From assembly GCA_049315325.1 (NCBI GenBank), contig JBMOKJ010000007.1, positions 62,001 through 126,000 on the forward strand: DNA of 64,000 nt, given 5' to 3'. This DNA comes from CAXXIC01 sp049315325 (GTDB lineage: Bacteria > Bacteroidota > Bacteroidia > Bacteroidales > UBA7332). Under the pieces are notes generated by a model. The model was not told the origin of the DNA. It saw only the letters and a program-made list of their open reading frames with translations, and did no database searches. The translations under genes were made by a program, and so were the position numbers. Shown piece by piece: positions 47,189 through 56,140 of this stretch. Numbering within the stretch: the stretch's first letter is position 1; each line of letters starts with the position of its first letter.

Positions 47189-48568
47189 TTATTTTACTCC
47201 TTCTGCCAAATTCTTTCCTTGCAAAATTCGATCCGCCATGCCAATTCCGTTACGAAGATTCCCACCAATGAAGAAACCAGGGTATTGTTTTTCGATTTGA
47301 TCGACCGCTGCAAAGCGTGCTTCACAGTCTGCACCATATTGTGGAATTGCTTCTCGATAACGGAAAATACGTAACAAATCTGGTTGAAACGACTTCAAGC
47401 CCATAATGCTGCACATCTCTTTTTCAACGTATTGCATAATAGCCTCGTTACTCAGTCCGTGAATTTCGGGGCGGCGAACGCCTCCCATAAAGACAGACAA
47501 CATCGCTCCACCTTCTGGTGCTCGGTTTTTGAGAAATGCCGATGGAAACAGCACACCCAAAATGTCGCGTTTTTCTTTGAACGAGATCAATCCGCCGAAA
47601 GCGTCGAGTTCAAATCCATTCCACTGCTTGAATCCAAGTGAAACCTGTACCACTTTGGCATAAAGCAAGTTAGTTATTTTATCTAAAGTCGTTTTTTCGA
47701 CAAATGGCAGCATCTTTTCCAGTTCGTGCGCTCCCACCGTGGTGATTACTTGCTTTGCTTGGATAACGATTTCTTCTCCTTTCGTGTTGATTCCTTTGAT
47801 GATATATTGTCCGTTTTCGGGTGTGATGGTGAGGTTGTTGATTCCGAGAATGAATTTATCTGTTCCGGCCGATTGCTGAAGCGCTTTCATAAAGTTGGTC
47901 AACCCGCCTTCCACCGAGAAGATGCGGTTGCTCTCTTTCTTCTTCGGTTTGGGTTGTGTTTTCGCCTTTTCGCGCCCCATCTTGATGGCTCCGCCAATGA
48001 AGCTGCCGTATTTCTGCTCCAAGTTATAGAGTTTTGGCAAGGCAAACCGCGGTACAAGGTACGCCGGATCGCCTGCATACACACCAATGATAAAGGGATC
48101 TATCGCGTAATCGAGGAAACTGTTTCCCATTCTGCGTTTCACCAGTTCGGCGAGGCTTTCGTTGGGATTCGTGCCGGCTTTGCGGAAGGGTTCTCCCAAT
48201 ATACACAACTTGTCGTAGAGCGTAAACAACGGCGTTGTGATGCCGCCCATCAATCCTGAAGGAAGTGCCTCCCAACGTCCATCTTTCAGCACATAGCGTT
48301 TGTTGACTGTGTCGGCAGCTCGTTCGAGCGTGCAAAGGTATTTCAAATCTTCGAACAACTCTCCCACCGTTTCGTTGCTCATCACGCCTGTGCTTGGTCC
48401 ATTCTCGAAGGTAAAACCCTCTTCCGATGAGGTCTGAATTGCTCCACCGACAAATGGGTTGCGGTCTATTACCAAAAAATTCTTCCCTGCTTTGTTCAGG
48501 TAATGAGCGGTCGTCAGTCCGGTAAGTCCTGCGCCGATAATGACAATGTCAGTTTGTAGTGGGGTCAT
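47189..48568 (-). CDS. hemG: Protoporphyrinogen oxidase, HemY-type
   Basis: A 459-residue FAD enzyme of the HemY/PPO family that oxidises protoporphyrinogen IX to protoporphyrin IX. The dinucleotide site is IVIIGAGLTGLTTAHYLNKAG, the family segment EGFTFENGPSTGV follows, and the C-terminal FAD contact is GYFIGGNLRNGIGMADRILQ. The presence of hemN in the operon argues for the protoporphyrin branch rather than the coproporphyrin-dependent branch. It is associated with the inner membrane in relatives. It follows hemN by 66 bases, a gap filled by a palindrome. Confidence 0.9.
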   Translation of the reverse strand: MTPLQTDIVIIGAGLTGLTTAHYLNKAGKNFLVIDRNPFVGGAIQTSSEEGFTFENGPSTGVMSNETVGELFEDLKYLCTLERAADTVNKRYVLKDGRWEALPSGLMGGITTPLFTLYDKLCILGEPFRKAGTNPNESLAELVKRRMGNSFLDYAIDPFIIGVYAGDPAYLVPRFALPKLYNLEQKYGSFIGGAIKMGREKAKTQPKPKKKESNRIFSVEGGLTNFMKALQQSAGTDKFILGINNLTITPENGQYIIKGINTKGEEIVIQAKQVITTVGAHELEKMLPFVEKTTLDKITNLLYAKVVQVSLGFKQWNGFELDAFGGLISFKEKRDILGVLFPSAFLKNRAPEGGAMLSVFMGGVRRPEIHGLSNEAIMQYVEKEMCSIMGLKSFQPDLLRIFRYREAIPQYGADCEARFAAVDQIEKQYPGFFIGGNLRNGIGMADRILQGKNLAEGVK

Positions 48569-48588
48569 TTTGTTTGTTTATTATCAAC

Positions 48589-48621
48589 AAAGCTAACAGG
48601 TTTTGAAAACCTGTTAGCTTT
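48589..48621. repeat. 33-bp near-perfect palindrome between hemN and hemG
   Basis: AAAGCTAACAGGTTTT (48589-48604) and AAAACCTGTTAGCTTT (48606-48621) form a 16-bp inverted repeat around a single G. GCTAACAGGTTTT-type palindromes are a dispersed repeat in Bacteroidota. With no T-run, it would act as an mRNA-stabilising or pausing hairpin rather than a terminator. Confidence 0.75.
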
Positions 48622-48634
48622 AGTATTTGCAATT

Positions 48635-50014
48635 TTACACCGTTTTCGAATACCTCATCCCAGTTTTGCTTTCTGCCAAAAGCGGATCGAACAGCATCGC
48701 GACGTTGCGCAACACAAATTTTCCCTCGGCAAGAATGGTCAGTTGCCCGTCATTCCAATCTACGAGATTATCTTCCATAAATTGTTGTAAATCAGATGAT
48801 TTAAATGCAGTAATCTGAATCAATTCATCGTATTCCAAATGAATATTTTTGGCAATTTGTTTCAGGTCGATGTAGTGATTACACATCAACTCTTCGATGA
48901 CCGAGCGGCAGATTTTATCGCGCGTCGTCAGGATATAGCCTTTTTCGGGCGCGATGCTTTTTTGCTCAATCGTTTCGACGTATTTCACAGTATCTTTCAC
49001 GTTTTGGATGTAAGCGCCATCGAGTTGTGTGATGGAGGTCGAGCCAAACGCATAGACCTGTCCGGTTTGCGATTGGGTGCAGTAGCCCATAAAGTTGCGG
49101 TGCAGCGTCCGGTCGCTAAGTGCCTGAGCCATTTCATCTTCCGGTCGGGCAAAGTGGTCGAGTCCAATAGCTGTGTAGCCAGCTTCGGTCATCAACTGAA
49201 ACGCGCGATCGAACATCGACAGCTTCGAAGTCGCATCGGGAATGCCGTGCTCTTCCAGCTTCTTTTGCGCTTCTTTCACCCACGGAACGTGAGCATAAGA
49301 GAAGGTGACGATGCGATGTGGTGCAATTTCTATCGCTTCCCAAATGGTTTCGGCAAAGCTTTCGACCGTTTGTCCGGGCAATCCATACACGAAGTCGAGG
49401 TTCACGTGTATCCCTTTATTTCTCAGATAATCAACCACTTCCTTTACTGGTAGTTTCGATGTTCGACGGTTGATGATGTCGAGCACTTTGTGGCTAAAGT
49501 CTTGTATTCCGATGCTGATGCGGTTGAATCCCAACGCTCCCAGTTCGTCCATTTGACGGTGCGTAAGGTGTGCTGGATTGCATTCCATCGCGATATCTGC
49601 TCCTTCGGCAAAGGTGAAATGTTTTCGAACAAGGTTCATCACCTGCGCAATCAAATCCAACGATACCGAATTGGGTGTTCCACCGCCCCAATGTATTTGC
49701 GTCACAGGGCGTGATTTATCGATGTGAATAGCAACGGCTTCGAACTCCGCCTTCATGGCTTCGAAATAGCGGTCGATAAAGGTTTTCGTGCGCGTTAACT
49801 CCGTATTGCAACCACAGAAGTGGCACAGTTGTGGACAAAACGGCACATGGAAATAAAACGACACGTTCTGCGGCTGTTGCGAGTTCGACAGTTTCAATTG
49901 CTTGATGTATTCCTCTTCAGAGAAGCCACTTTGGAAGAAGTTCGCCGGAGGATAGCTCGTGTAGCGAGGCCCCGGTTTATCGTATTTCTTGATTATATCT
50001 GGTTGTATGAGCAT
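48635..50014 (-). CDS. hemN: Oxygen-independent coproporphyrinogen III dehydrogenase
   Basis: A 459-residue radical SAM enzyme that decarboxylates coproporphyrinogen III to protoporphyrinogen IX without oxygen. The Fe-S cluster site is FCPQLCHFCGCNTELTR (CxxxCxxC, plus the extra Cys typical of true HemN). GPRYTSYPPANFF and IHWGGGTPNSVSLD are also HemN signatures, and QDFSHKVLDIINR and YGLPGQTVESF complete the barrel. Length fits HemN rather than the shorter HemW. Its use implies that heme can be made anaerobically. Confidence 0.95.
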   Translation of the reverse strand: MLIQPDIIKKYDKPGPRYTSYPPANFFQSGFSEEEYIKQLKLSNSQQPQNVSFYFHVPFCPQLCHFCGCNTELTRTKTFIDRYFEAMKAEFEAVAIHIDKSRPVTQIHWGGGTPNSVSLDLIAQVMNLVRKHFTFAEGADIAMECNPAHLTHRQMDELGALGFNRISIGIQDFSHKVLDIINRRTSKLPVKEVVDYLRNKGIHVNLDFVYGLPGQTVESFAETIWEAIEIAPHRIVTFSYAHVPWVKEAQKKLEEHGIPDATSKLSMFDRAFQLMTEAGYTAIGLDHFARPEDEMAQALSDRTLHRNFMGYCTQSQTGQVYAFGSTSITQLDGAYIQNVKDTVKYVETIEQKSIAPEKGYILTTRDKICRSVIEELMCNHYIDLKQIAKNIHLEYDELIQITAFKSSDLQQFMEDNLVDWNDGQLTILAEGKFVLRNVAMLFDPLLAESKTGMRYSKTV

Positions 50015-50182
50015 AATTTTATTTTAAATGAACGCAAAGGAGCGAAGACGCAAAGTAAACAAACATTCTAATAGAATAGTTTCTCAGCAAAGGTTGTTTT
50101 ATTAACAAAGAAACGCAAAGATAATACTAATTATTTCTGCGTTTCTCAGTTCTTATGAATAGAATTATGGTTGCTTTTATTT

Positions 50183-50213
50183 TAAGCCCCTCCTTGGGAG
50201 GGGTTGGGGAGGT
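50183..50213. repeat. CCTCC/GGAGG palindromic repeat directly after hemE
   Basis: TTAAGCCCCTCCTTGGG followed by AGGGGTTGGGGAGGTC is a second copy of the repeat after pyrB (44790-44820), again within three bases of a stop codon on the minus strand. Confidence 0.7.
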
Positions 50214-50215
50214 CT

Positions 50216-51247
50216 CTATCTTCCCCAGTCCACACGTTTCACCCAATCGGATAAGAACTTGGCGTTTTCGTAAGGCAATCCGGGCATAAATCCATGACCG
50301 AGGTTTAGAATCCAGTTTTGATTGTTTTTCCCGAACTCAATGTAAGGCTGCAAGCGTTTCTCCATCTCCTCTTGCGAAGCGTAGAGCAAGCGTGGGTCGA
50401 TGTTCCCTTGCAATCCGATGGCAGGATGCACCAGTTTACGTGCCATTTCGAGCGGCGTTTGCCAGTCGATGCTCAGGAAGTCGCAATCTTCGGGCGTAAT
50501 AGCAGTAATGCCTGCTCCAATTCCTTTTGGGAAGAAGATAAACGGCACCTTCTTGTCGCGCACCACTTTCGCAATACGCTTCACAGACGGCATAAACAGC
50601 TCCTGATACAAATCAAACGGCAGCAGACCAGCGTGCGTGTCGAACAGTTGGAAAACGTCCACCCCATGCGCCAGTTGTCCTTCAATATAGGTAATGGTCA
50701 AGTCCGTCACGATGTCGATCAATTGCTTAGTCTCTTCGGGCTTTTCGTAAATGAAACGAATCGCATCAGGAAAATCGCCTTTTCTGCCCAATCCTTGCAA
50801 CATAAACAGCAATACGGTGAGCGGCGCACCGCAAAAACCGATCAGCGGTGTGTTTTCGGGACGCGTGCGGATGATTTCATCGATTACGTCGTAGATATAG
50901 TTCAATTTCGATGGGTCTGGATGCAATCCCTCCAATGGATTTTCGCGAAACGCCAATGGATTTTCAAAAACGGGACCCGTTTCGATAAAATCCAGTCCCA
51001 TTCCAAGTGCATGAGGTATCACCAAGATGTCGGAAAACAGAATGGCAGCATCCACATTCAAATCATAAATCGGAAGCAACGTCACTTCGGCCGCCACCGA
51101 TGGCTTCTGCATCATTTGCCAGAAGGTATAGTTTTCTTTGATTTTCAAATAGTTGGGAAGCACTCGTCCTGCCTGGCGCATGTACCAAAATGGTGGACGT
51201 TCGGTGCGCTCTCCGCACAATGTTTTCAGCAATATCGAATTTTGCAT
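50216..51247 (-). CDS. hemE: Uroporphyrinogen decarboxylase
   Basis: Removes four carboxyl groups from uroporphyrinogen III to give coproporphyrinogen III in the cytosol. The 343-residue protein shows the N-terminal signature RPPFWYMRQAGRVLPNY and the second signature GFCGAPLTVLLFMLQG, with the catalytic Asp in LFSDILVIPHALGMGLDF. Length is standard. A 510-base gap with a minisatellite separates it from hemL upstream; a palindromic repeat follows its stop. It is transcribed with the hem genes on the minus strand. Confidence 0.96.
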   Translation of the reverse strand: MQNSILLKTLCGERTERPPFWYMRQAGRVLPNYLKIKENYTFWQMMQKPSVAAEVTLLPIYDLNVDAAILFSDILVIPHALGMGLDFIETGPVFENPLAFRENPLEGLHPDPSKLNYIYDVIDEIIRTRPENTPLIGFCGAPLTVLLFMLQGLGRKGDFPDAIRFIYEKPEETKQLIDIVTDLTITYIEGQLAHGVDVFQLFDTHAGLLPFDLYQELFMPSVKRIAKVVRDKKVPFIFFPKGIGAGITAITPEDCDFLSIDWQTPLEMARKLVHPAIGLQGNIDPRLLYASQEEMEKRLQPYIEFGKNNQNWILNLGHGFMPGLPYENAKFLSDWVKRVDWGR

Positions 51248-51370
51248 GTTGAATTTTATGTTTCCTTTTATATGGTTTTGTTGCTCTATGAACGTATATT
51301 TACGCTGTCTGGTTCTTTCCGTTAGCTTTATTTAGCTTACTATACGAAATATACTTTTATAATATGCTTC
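51248..51370. other. AT-rich leader of hemE
   Basis: Spacer between the minisatellite and hemE. I see no gene here; it presumably carries the hemE ribosome binding region. Confidence 0.4.
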
Positions 51371-51376
51371 TTTTGC

Positions 51377-51655
51377 CTTCCGAGGTTCGGCTGCAACCTT
51401 CCGAGGTTCGGCTACAACCTTCCGAAGTTCGGCTACAACCTTCCGAGGTTCGGCTACAATCGTCCGACACTTTTCCTCTATCTTCCGAAGATTGTCTTCT
51501 ACATTCCGACGTTTGACGATTATCTTCCGAGGTTAATCGTTTATCTTCCGAGGTTCGACAATTACCTTCCGAAGCTAATCGTTGGTCTTCCGAGGTTAGT
51601 CGATTGTCATCCGAAGTTTATTCTAATTGTTCCGAAGCTCTTTCTGTTGCATTTT
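51377..51655. repeat. 21-bp tandem repeat (minisatellite), about 13 units, between hemL and hemE
   Basis: Units of 21 bp based on CTTCCGAGGTTCGGCTACAA. The first four (51377-51460) are nearly identical; later ones keep mainly TTCCGAnGTT, and the last unit is partial. Because 21 is a multiple of three, every unit encodes the same seven residues in a given frame: SEVRLQP on the plus strand (from an ATG at 51364, stop at 51514), and TSE(D/G)xxR on the minus strand, open across 12 units but with no ATG. No family is recognised. It lies inside the hem operon, where a leader or spacer would be expected. Confidence 0.85.
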
Positions 51656-51757
51656 AGCTTTGTCAATTATCATTATTTTAGAATAATGAAATGTCCGTCG
51701 CAAATCGTATTCTATTTTTCAAATTGACTCACTCTTTTGAATCAAATTCTATCCCAT

Positions 51758-53050
51758 CTAGAGCTTCGCCATCGCCTCTTTTGCCGCAGCCACTGTTTTA
51801 TCAATATCTTCATCGGTGTGTGCAAACGAAACGAAACCCGCCTCGAACTGCGACGGAGCGAGATAGATGCCGCTGTCGAGCGACATTTTGAAGAACTTGG
51901 TAAAACGTGCCGTGTCGCACGTCATCACATCATCGAACGAATTCACTTCGCTCTTTTCGGTGAAGAAAAGCGTAAACATCGACCCTACCCGATTCACAAT
52001 GGCTTTCACTCCTGTTTCGGCAATCGCCTTTTCGAGTCCGGCTTCCAATCTTGCCGATTTTTGTTCCAATATTTGGTAGAAATCGGGCGTTTCATCCAGT
52101 AGTTTCAACATCGTCAGTCCGGCAGCCATGGCCAATGGATTGCCCGACAACGTTCCTGCCTGATAAACTGGTCCTTTCGGAGCCAATTGATCCATAATCT
52201 CTTGTTTGCCGCCATACGCCCCTACGGGCAGACCGCCACCTATGATTTTTCCGAACGTCGTCATATCAGGCACGATGCCCAAAATTTCTTGCGCTCCTCC
52301 TTTTGCGAGGCGGAATCCGGTCATTACTTCGTCGAAGATGAGTACTGCACCGTATTGCGTACAAAGTTGGCGCACGCCTTGTATAAACTCTTTCGTGGGA
52401 ACGACCACTCCCATGTTTCCCGTAACGGGTTCGATAATGAGCGCTGCAATTTGGTCACCATACTCCTTGAATAATACCTCCACCGATGCCAAATCGTTGT
52501 ATTTCGCAGTCAATGTGCTTTTAGCTGTTCCCGCTGTTACGCCAGGCGAATCGGGTGTGCCGAGCGTCAACACGCCCGAACCAGCTTTAATCAGAAAACT
52601 ATCGTTGTGGCCATGGTAACATCCTTCGAACTTCACCACAATTTCGCGGCTGGTATATCCTCTTGCCAAGCGCAGTGCACTCATCGTCGCTTCCGTACCC
52701 GAGTTTACCATCCGCACCATGTCGATAGACGGCACCATCTTTTTGATTTGCAATGCCATTTCTGTTTCTAGCAAAGTCGGTGCACCATAACTCGTACCGC
52801 GCTCCGCCGTTTGCTGAATAGCTTTGATTACTTCGGGATGTGCGTGTCCGAGAATCATCGGCCCCCACGAACCCACGTAGTCGATGTACTCATTCCCATC
52901 AATGTCGGTCACTTTATCGCCCTTGGCGGATGCAATAAAGAGCGGGTCTCCACCCACTCCTCTAAAAGATCTCACCGGAGAATTCACTCCTCCGGGAATA
53001 TGTTGCTTCGCTTCGCCAAACGCGGCGACACTCTTATCGTAATTCTTCAT
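51758..53050 (-). CDS. hemL: Glutamate-1-semialdehyde 2,1-aminomutase
   Basis: PLP enzyme that moves the amino group of glutamate-1-semialdehyde to give 5-aminolevulinate, the second step of the C5 heme route after HemA. I use ATG 53050 (MKNYDKSVAAFGEAKQ); a TTG two codons earlier is less likely. The 430-residue protein shows PGGVNSPVRSFRGVGGDPLF, NSGTEATMSALRLARG, DEVMTGFRLAKGG and the PLP lysine in TTFGKIIGGGLPVGAYGG. Length is standard. The following gap to hemE carries the 21-bp minisatellite. Confidence 0.96.
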   Translation of the reverse strand: MKNYDKSVAAFGEAKQHIPGGVNSPVRSFRGVGGDPLFIASAKGDKVTDIDGNEYIDYVGSWGPMILGHAHPEVIKAIQQTAERGTSYGAPTLLETEMALQIKKMVPSIDMVRMVNSGTEATMSALRLARGYTSREIVVKFEGCYHGHNDSFLIKAGSGVLTLGTPDSPGVTAGTAKSTLTAKYNDLASVEVLFKEYGDQIAALIIEPVTGNMGVVVPTKEFIQGVRQLCTQYGAVLIFDEVMTGFRLAKGGAQEILGIVPDMTTFGKIIGGGLPVGAYGGKQEIMDQLAPKGPVYQAGTLSGNPLAMAAGLTMLKLLDETPDFYQILEQKSARLEAGLEKAIAETGVKAIVNRVGSMFTLFFTEKSEVNSFDDVMTCDTARFTKFFKMSLDSGIYLAPSQFEAGFVSFAHTDEDIDKTVAAAKEAMAKL

Positions 53051-53065
53051 TGTCAATATTTATTT

Positions 53066-53130
53066 CCCGCAGATCTCGCGGATTACGCAGATTTGAAATT
53101 GGCAAATTAGCATATTTACACATTAGCACA
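53066..53130. repeat. Dispersed intergenic repeats between hemL and hemB
   Basis: CCCGCAGATCTCGCGGATTA followed by CGCAGATTTG is a copy of the repeat family at 45759-45831. Then AATTGGCAAATTAGCATATT and CACATTAGCACATTAAA are relatives of the AATTAGC repeats near thrA and apgM. Confidence 0.55.
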
Positions 53131-54099
53131 TTAAAGATCGCCCAAAACGTCCTGCGCATGGTACGTTATAATAATATCCGAGCCTGCCCGTTTAATGGAA
53201 GTCAAGATTTCGTGCGTGATGCGTTTCTCATCAATCCAACCGTTTGCCGCTGCAGCTTTCACCATCGAAAACTCACCGCTCACGTTGTAGGCCGCCACCG
53301 GAATGTTGAAGTTCGTTTTCACACGCTGTATCACATCGAGGTAACTCAATGCCGGTTTCACCATCACGATGTCTGCTCCCTCTTCGATGTCAAGCGCCAC
53401 TTCGCGCAACGCTTCGTTCGTGTTAGCAGGATCCATCTGATAGGTTTTGCGGTCGCCAAACTGAGGCGCACTCTCGGCTGCTTCGCGGAAAGGTCCGTAG
53501 AATGCAGACGCATACTTCGCAGAATAGGCCATAATCGGTGTGTTATGGAAATGATGCTCGTCCAGTGCACGGCGAATCGCACCCACCCGTCCGTCCATCA
53601 TATCGCTCGGAGCAACCATGTCTACGCCTTCTTGAGCTAGCGAAACCGATTGTTTAGCAAGCGTTACTAATGTCAAATCGTTGTCCACATCTCCGTTTAC
53701 GATGGTGCCACAATGTCCGTGCGACGTATATTCGCAGTTGCAAATGTCGGCAATCAGGTACAAATCGGGTAATTCTCTTTTCAAAGCTCGAACCGCTTTC
53801 TGCACGATGCCGTTGTGTTCACACGCCACCAAACCGTGCTCGTCTTTGTGCTCAGGAATCCCAAACAAGAGAACTGACTCCAATCCCATTGCGTAAAGCT
53901 CTTTGCAACGCTCCACCAACAAATCTACAGAAAACTGAGAATTCCCCGGCATCGACTTGATGGGATTATTCACATTCGTTCCCGGACAAACAAACATCGG
54001 CATCACAAGATCGTGACGCGTAAGGATTGTTTCGCGAACCATGTTTCGCAAAACTGGCGACTGGCGCAAACGGCGCAAACGTGTAGTTGGAAATGCCAT
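53131..54099 (-). CDS. hemB: Delta-aminolevulinic acid dehydratase (porphobilinogen synthase)
   Basis: Condenses two 5-aminolevulinate molecules to porphobilinogen. The 322-residue protein is a TIM barrel with two active-site lysines: MAYSAKYASAFYGPFREA and IVMVKPALSYLDV. Three cysteines in ADICNCEYTSHGHCGTI form the zinc-binding site, so this is the zinc-dependent class. It starts MAFPTTRLRRLRQSPVLRNM. It lies between the 105-bp tandem repeat upstream (toward hemD) and hemL downstream. Confidence 0.97.
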   Translation of the reverse strand: MAFPTTRLRRLRQSPVLRNMVRETILTRHDLVMPMFVCPGTNVNNPIKSMPGNSQFSVDLLVERCKELYAMGLESVLLFGIPEHKDEHGLVACEHNGIVQKAVRALKRELPDLYLIADICNCEYTSHGHCGTIVNGDVDNDLTLVTLAKQSVSLAQEGVDMVAPSDMMDGRVGAIRRALDEHHFHNTPIMAYSAKYASAFYGPFREAAESAPQFGDRKTYQMDPANTNEALREVALDIEEGADIVMVKPALSYLDVIQRVKTNFNIPVAAYNVSGEFSMVKAAAANGWIDEKRITHEILTSIKRAGSDIIITYHAQDVLGDL

Positions 54100-54116
54100 A
54101 ATATATTGTTTTTGTT

Positions 54117-54402
54117 GCCAATAAGACCCAAAGGCTCTAAGCTTTCACGAAAATAATTTTGTGTTTCTTTGCGTCCTCGTGCCTTAGTGGCTAATTCTTT
54201 TTTCTTTTCTTTCTTTTCTTGCCACGAAGACACCAAGACTCTAAGATTTCACAAAGATAATTTTGTGTTCCTTCGTGGCTTTGTACTTTAGTGGCTAATT
54301 CTTCTTTCTTTTTCTTTCTTTTCTTGCCACGAAGACACTAGGGCTCTAAGTTTTCACAAAGATAATTTTGTGTTCCTTCGTGGCTTTGTGCCTTTGTGGC
54401 TA
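54117..54402. repeat. 105-bp tandem repeat, about 2.7 units, between hemD and hemB
   Basis: Three head-to-tail units start at 54117, 54221 and 54326 (about 105 bp; the third is cut at 54402). Each begins like GCCACGAAGACACCAAGACT and ends in GTGGCTAATTC plus a T/C-rich run of TTTCTTTC. The ends of a unit are complementary (GCCACGAAG and CTTCGTGGC), so each can fold. The last unit's TTAGCCAC provides the hemD stop codon. No promoter or ORF is seen in the region. Confidence 0.8.
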
Positions 54403-55170
54403 AATTTTCTTCTTAGTTTCTTCTATGATCGCTTCGAAAATTCCTTGAGCGTTGGCCATCGAAGCAGTTACCACAGGATTCATCTTAAATTGCTGAATTT
54501 CAGCAGTTGTTGTGCTTCCTATTGAAGCCAATCTCAATCGCGAAACGTCTGTTTTCCCTTCTAATAAAATCAACAAATTGCGAAAAGCCGACGGACTTGT
54601 CAGGATAATCATCTCGTATTGATCCTTTATAATCGCCTCTAAAGCTTCTTCGTTAAACTCCTCAGGCATCACCGTCCGATAAACGTCCAATCGCGTATAT
54701 TCTACTTTTCCTTTGAGCGCGTTCTCCAAGGTTTGACGAGCTAAATTCCCCAAACAGAGCAAGATATGTTCGTTTGGCTTAATTTGCTGTTGAAACGTCT
54801 TCGCCAACTCTTCACCCGTATTTCCAGGATTGACGAATGTTGCCTCATGTCCAAACTTGAGCAATTCATCAGCAGTTTTTTTGCCAACAACCGCAATTTT
54901 AATGTGAATCGGCAACAAATAATTTCCGTTAAGCGATTCCATCTTATCGAAAAAGTACCTCACACCATTCACGCTCGTAAACACCAACCAATGGTACATC
55001 CAAATAGTATGGAGAAGTTCTGTTTTTTCATAGTTCCACTCCTCTTCTTCAATTGCTATCGTAGGCATTGACAGCACTTTAGCTCCCTCTGAACTCAACA
55101 ATCGCTCCAGCGATGCTGCCTGCTCTTTGGGTCGGGTTGAAATGTATATTTTGTCTTGCAATAATTGCAT
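54400..55170 (-). CDS. hemD: Uroporphyrinogen-III synthase
   Basis: Cyclises hydroxymethylbilane with inversion of ring D to uroporphyrinogen III. HemD is poorly conserved, but this 256-residue protein has the two-domain HemD layout: ISTRPKEQAASLERLLSSEG at the start, WLVFTSVNGVRYFFDKME, KIAVVGKKTADELLKFGHEA and IILTSPSAFRNLLIL with IGSTTTAEIQQF. Its position four bases after hemC supports the call. The last codons read Lys-Lys-Lys-Ile before a TAG that belongs to the neighbouring tandem repeat. Confidence 0.88.
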   Translation of the reverse strand: MQLLQDKIYISTRPKEQAASLERLLSSEGAKVLSMPTIAIEEEEWNYEKTELLHTIWMYHWLVFTSVNGVRYFFDKMESLNGNYLLPIHIKIAVVGKKTADELLKFGHEATFVNPGNTGEELAKTFQQQIKPNEHILLCLGNLARQTLENALKGKVEYTRLDVYRTVMPEEFNEEALEAIIKDQYEMIILTSPSAFRNLLILLEGKTDVSRLRLASIGSTTTAEIQQFKMNPVVTASMANAQGIFEAIIEETKKKI

Positions 55171-55174
55171 TAGT

Positions 55175-56098
55175 TCAGCTTCTTATTTCATCCAGAATTT
55201 TGTCAGCTCCTTCGCTTATCATGCTGTTTGCCAATGCAATACCGAGCATACGTGCATCTTCCGCTTCACCTTTTATAGATTGCTTGATGCTTCTTTTTCC
55301 ATCCACCGAAGCTACAAATCCGTGCAGGGCCATTTCAGAACCATTACGACTTGAATAACATCCCACCGGCACTTGGCAACCACCTTGCAAATGCGCTAAG
55401 AAAGCACGCTCTGCTATTGCACTCAACAACGTGTCAGCATGGTTGATTTTGGACAAAACATCCTCTGTTTCAGGATCGTTTTCACGAATTTCGATAGCGA
55501 TAATCCCTTGACTCACAGCGGGTGTAATCTGATTTGGTTCGATAATCTCTGTAATATAGCTTTCTAGCCCCAGTCTTTGCAATCCGGCAGCAGCCATAAT
55601 CATCGCATCGCAGTAGCCCTCCTCCATTCGTTGAAGGCGAGTGTTCACATTTCCACGTATGTCTTTAAGCGTAACCTCTGGTGAAACTTGCAGCAAACCG
55701 GCTTGTCGACGCAGACTTGATGTTGCAACCACATCTCCAGCACCCAAATCGGCGAGTTTCTTTCCATTACGGCTTACCAACGCATCGCGGTATTCTCCTC
55801 GTTCGAGCACAGCACCAAGTTTCAATCCTTCGGGTAACGTGGTGGGTAAATCCTTCAAACTATGCACGGCAATATCGACAGAATTATCCAACAAGGCATT
55901 CTCTATCTCTTTGGTAAACAATCCTTTATCGCCAATTTTCGAAAGTGCGACATCAAGAATTTTATCTCCTTTGGTTTTGATGATTTCAATCTCAACAGTC
56001 ATATCGGGATAAATTGCCAACAGCGTAGATTTCACCTTCTCTGCTTGATAAAGCGCCAATTGACTTCCTCTTGTTCCGATACGTATTTTCTGCTTCAT
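55175..56098 (-). CDS. hemC: Porphobilinogen deaminase (hydroxymethylbilane synthase)
   Basis: Joins four porphobilinogen units into hydroxymethylbilane. The 307-residue protein begins KIRIGTRGSQLALYQAEKVK and shows DIAVHSLKDLPTTLPEGLKL, VATSSLRRQAGLL and GNVNTRLQRMEEGYCDAMIM. The dipyrromethane cofactor cysteine lies in AHLQGGCQVPVGCYS near residue 240. Length is standard. It follows hemA by 42 bases and precedes hemD by four. Confidence 0.97.
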   Translation of the reverse strand: MKQKIRIGTRGSQLALYQAEKVKSTLLAIYPDMTVEIEIIKTKGDKILDVALSKIGDKGLFTKEIENALLDNSVDIAVHSLKDLPTTLPEGLKLGAVLERGEYRDALVSRNGKKLADLGAGDVVATSSLRRQAGLLQVSPEVTLKDIRGNVNTRLQRMEEGYCDAMIMAAAGLQRLGLESYITEIIEPNQITPAVSQGIIAIEIRENDPETEDVLSKINHADTLLSAIAERAFLAHLQGGCQVPVGCYSSRNGSEMALHGFVASVDGKRSIKQSIKGEAEDARMLGIALANSMISEGADKILDEIRS

Positions 56099-56140
56099 AT
56101 ATTGGATATAAACTACTGAAAATAAATCCAGTAACCTGTT

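Noticed and set aside
50318..51325. A 335-codon open frame antisense to hemE
   Set aside because: It is composed of biased residues typical of a shadow frame, overlaps hemE completely, and matches no family I recognise.
51364..51516. The 50-codon SEVRLQP frame as a real gene
   Set aside because: It is a direct product of the minisatellite unit, stops when the units diverge, and runs against the direction of the surrounding hem genes.
51377..51655. The repeat array as a CRISPR
   Set aside because: Units are contiguous 21-mers with no unique spacers, and no cas genes are near.
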